DNA of 64,000 bases, taken from Algoriella xinjiangensis. Its GTDB lineage: Bacteria > Bacteroidota > Bacteroidia > Flavobacteriales > Weeksellaceae. Positions 63,946 to 64,000 of this stretch are shown here, piece by piece; within the stretch, counting starts at the first letter, position 1, and every line of letters starts with the position of its first letter. The translations under genes were made by a program, and so were the position numbers. The stretch is from assembly GCF_900115015.1 (NCBI RefSeq), contig NZ_FOUZ01000005.1, positions 177,035 through 241,034 of the forward strand. Direction: 5' to 3'. Below the pieces are notes generated by a model. That model was not told where the DNA came from. It did not search any database and was given only the letters and a program-made list of their open reading frames with translations.

Positions 63946-64000
63946 ATCATTTATATAATAGTCTCACTTTTCCCTCCAATTTATCACCCCAAACGCCCAA

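Noticed and set aside
1..64000. tRNA, rRNA, CRISPR arrays, prophage or transposase genes
   Set aside because: No cloverleaf-like GGTTCGAATC-type motif, spaced direct-repeat array, integrase or transposase motif was recognised in any gap or frame. A tRNA scan would settle the first point.

Overview
The window is AT-rich chromosomal DNA of a member of the Bacteroidota, class Flavobacteriia. Support comes from promoters of the form TTG-N19-TAnnTTTG, the near absence of Shine-Dalgarno sequences, GldF/GldG, a T9SS type A sorting domain, GLPGLI proteins, many TonB-type outer-membrane barrels, and the Bacteroidota-only ribosomal protein bL38 (DUF4295). A Weeksellaceae (Empedobacter-like) origin is my best guess and is not proven.

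Layout. 1-2,760: start of a DUF47/PhoU-like gene, then a PAS histidine kinase interrupted by one in-frame TAA, and a single-domain response regulator. 3,063-20,496: the ribosomal protein supercluster, read as three promoter-led units: rpsL-rpsG-fusA-rpsJ; rplC through rpsN; rpsH through rplQ with secY, infA and rpoA. Strong terminators and new promoters separate the units between rpsJ/rplC and between rpsN/rpsH. 20,545-28,365 (minus): a T9SS cargo protein, malic enzyme, and a cassette of two GLPGLI genes (one with an in-frame stop) with a TonB-type receptor. 28,578-33,848 (minus): a tight operon of surface lipoprotein, DUF4834, YfhO and a glycosyltransferase. 34,285-43,670: a siderophore receptor, a small secreted protein, dnaK, an unusual HExxH-CsaA fusion, an M1 peptidase and lnt. 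43,751-45,426: rpmB-rpmG-bL38 and ftsY. 45,563-49,777: a secreted protein, a receptor-like barrel, a LuxC-like acyl-CoA reductase and a ferredoxin. 49,943-54,817: gldG, gldF, hemJ and a SAM hydrolase, divergent from phoH. 54,943-63,778: a VIT/DUF2135 secreted protein carrying a SusC-plug-like insert, a YifB ATPase, cytidine deaminase, PDH E1-alpha and E2, and a BrkB-type membrane protein.

Most of the window is housekeeping. I saw no phage, transposase, CRISPR array, rRNA or tRNA gene. The points most worth a second look are the HExxH-CsaA fusion (39,385-40,251), the SusC-plug-like segment inside the VIT protein (about 56,740-56,898), the GLPGLI/receptor cassette, two in-frame TAA interruptions, hairpin leaders within the ribosomal cluster, and two intergenic palindromic repeats (49,855-49,939 and 63,849-63,945).
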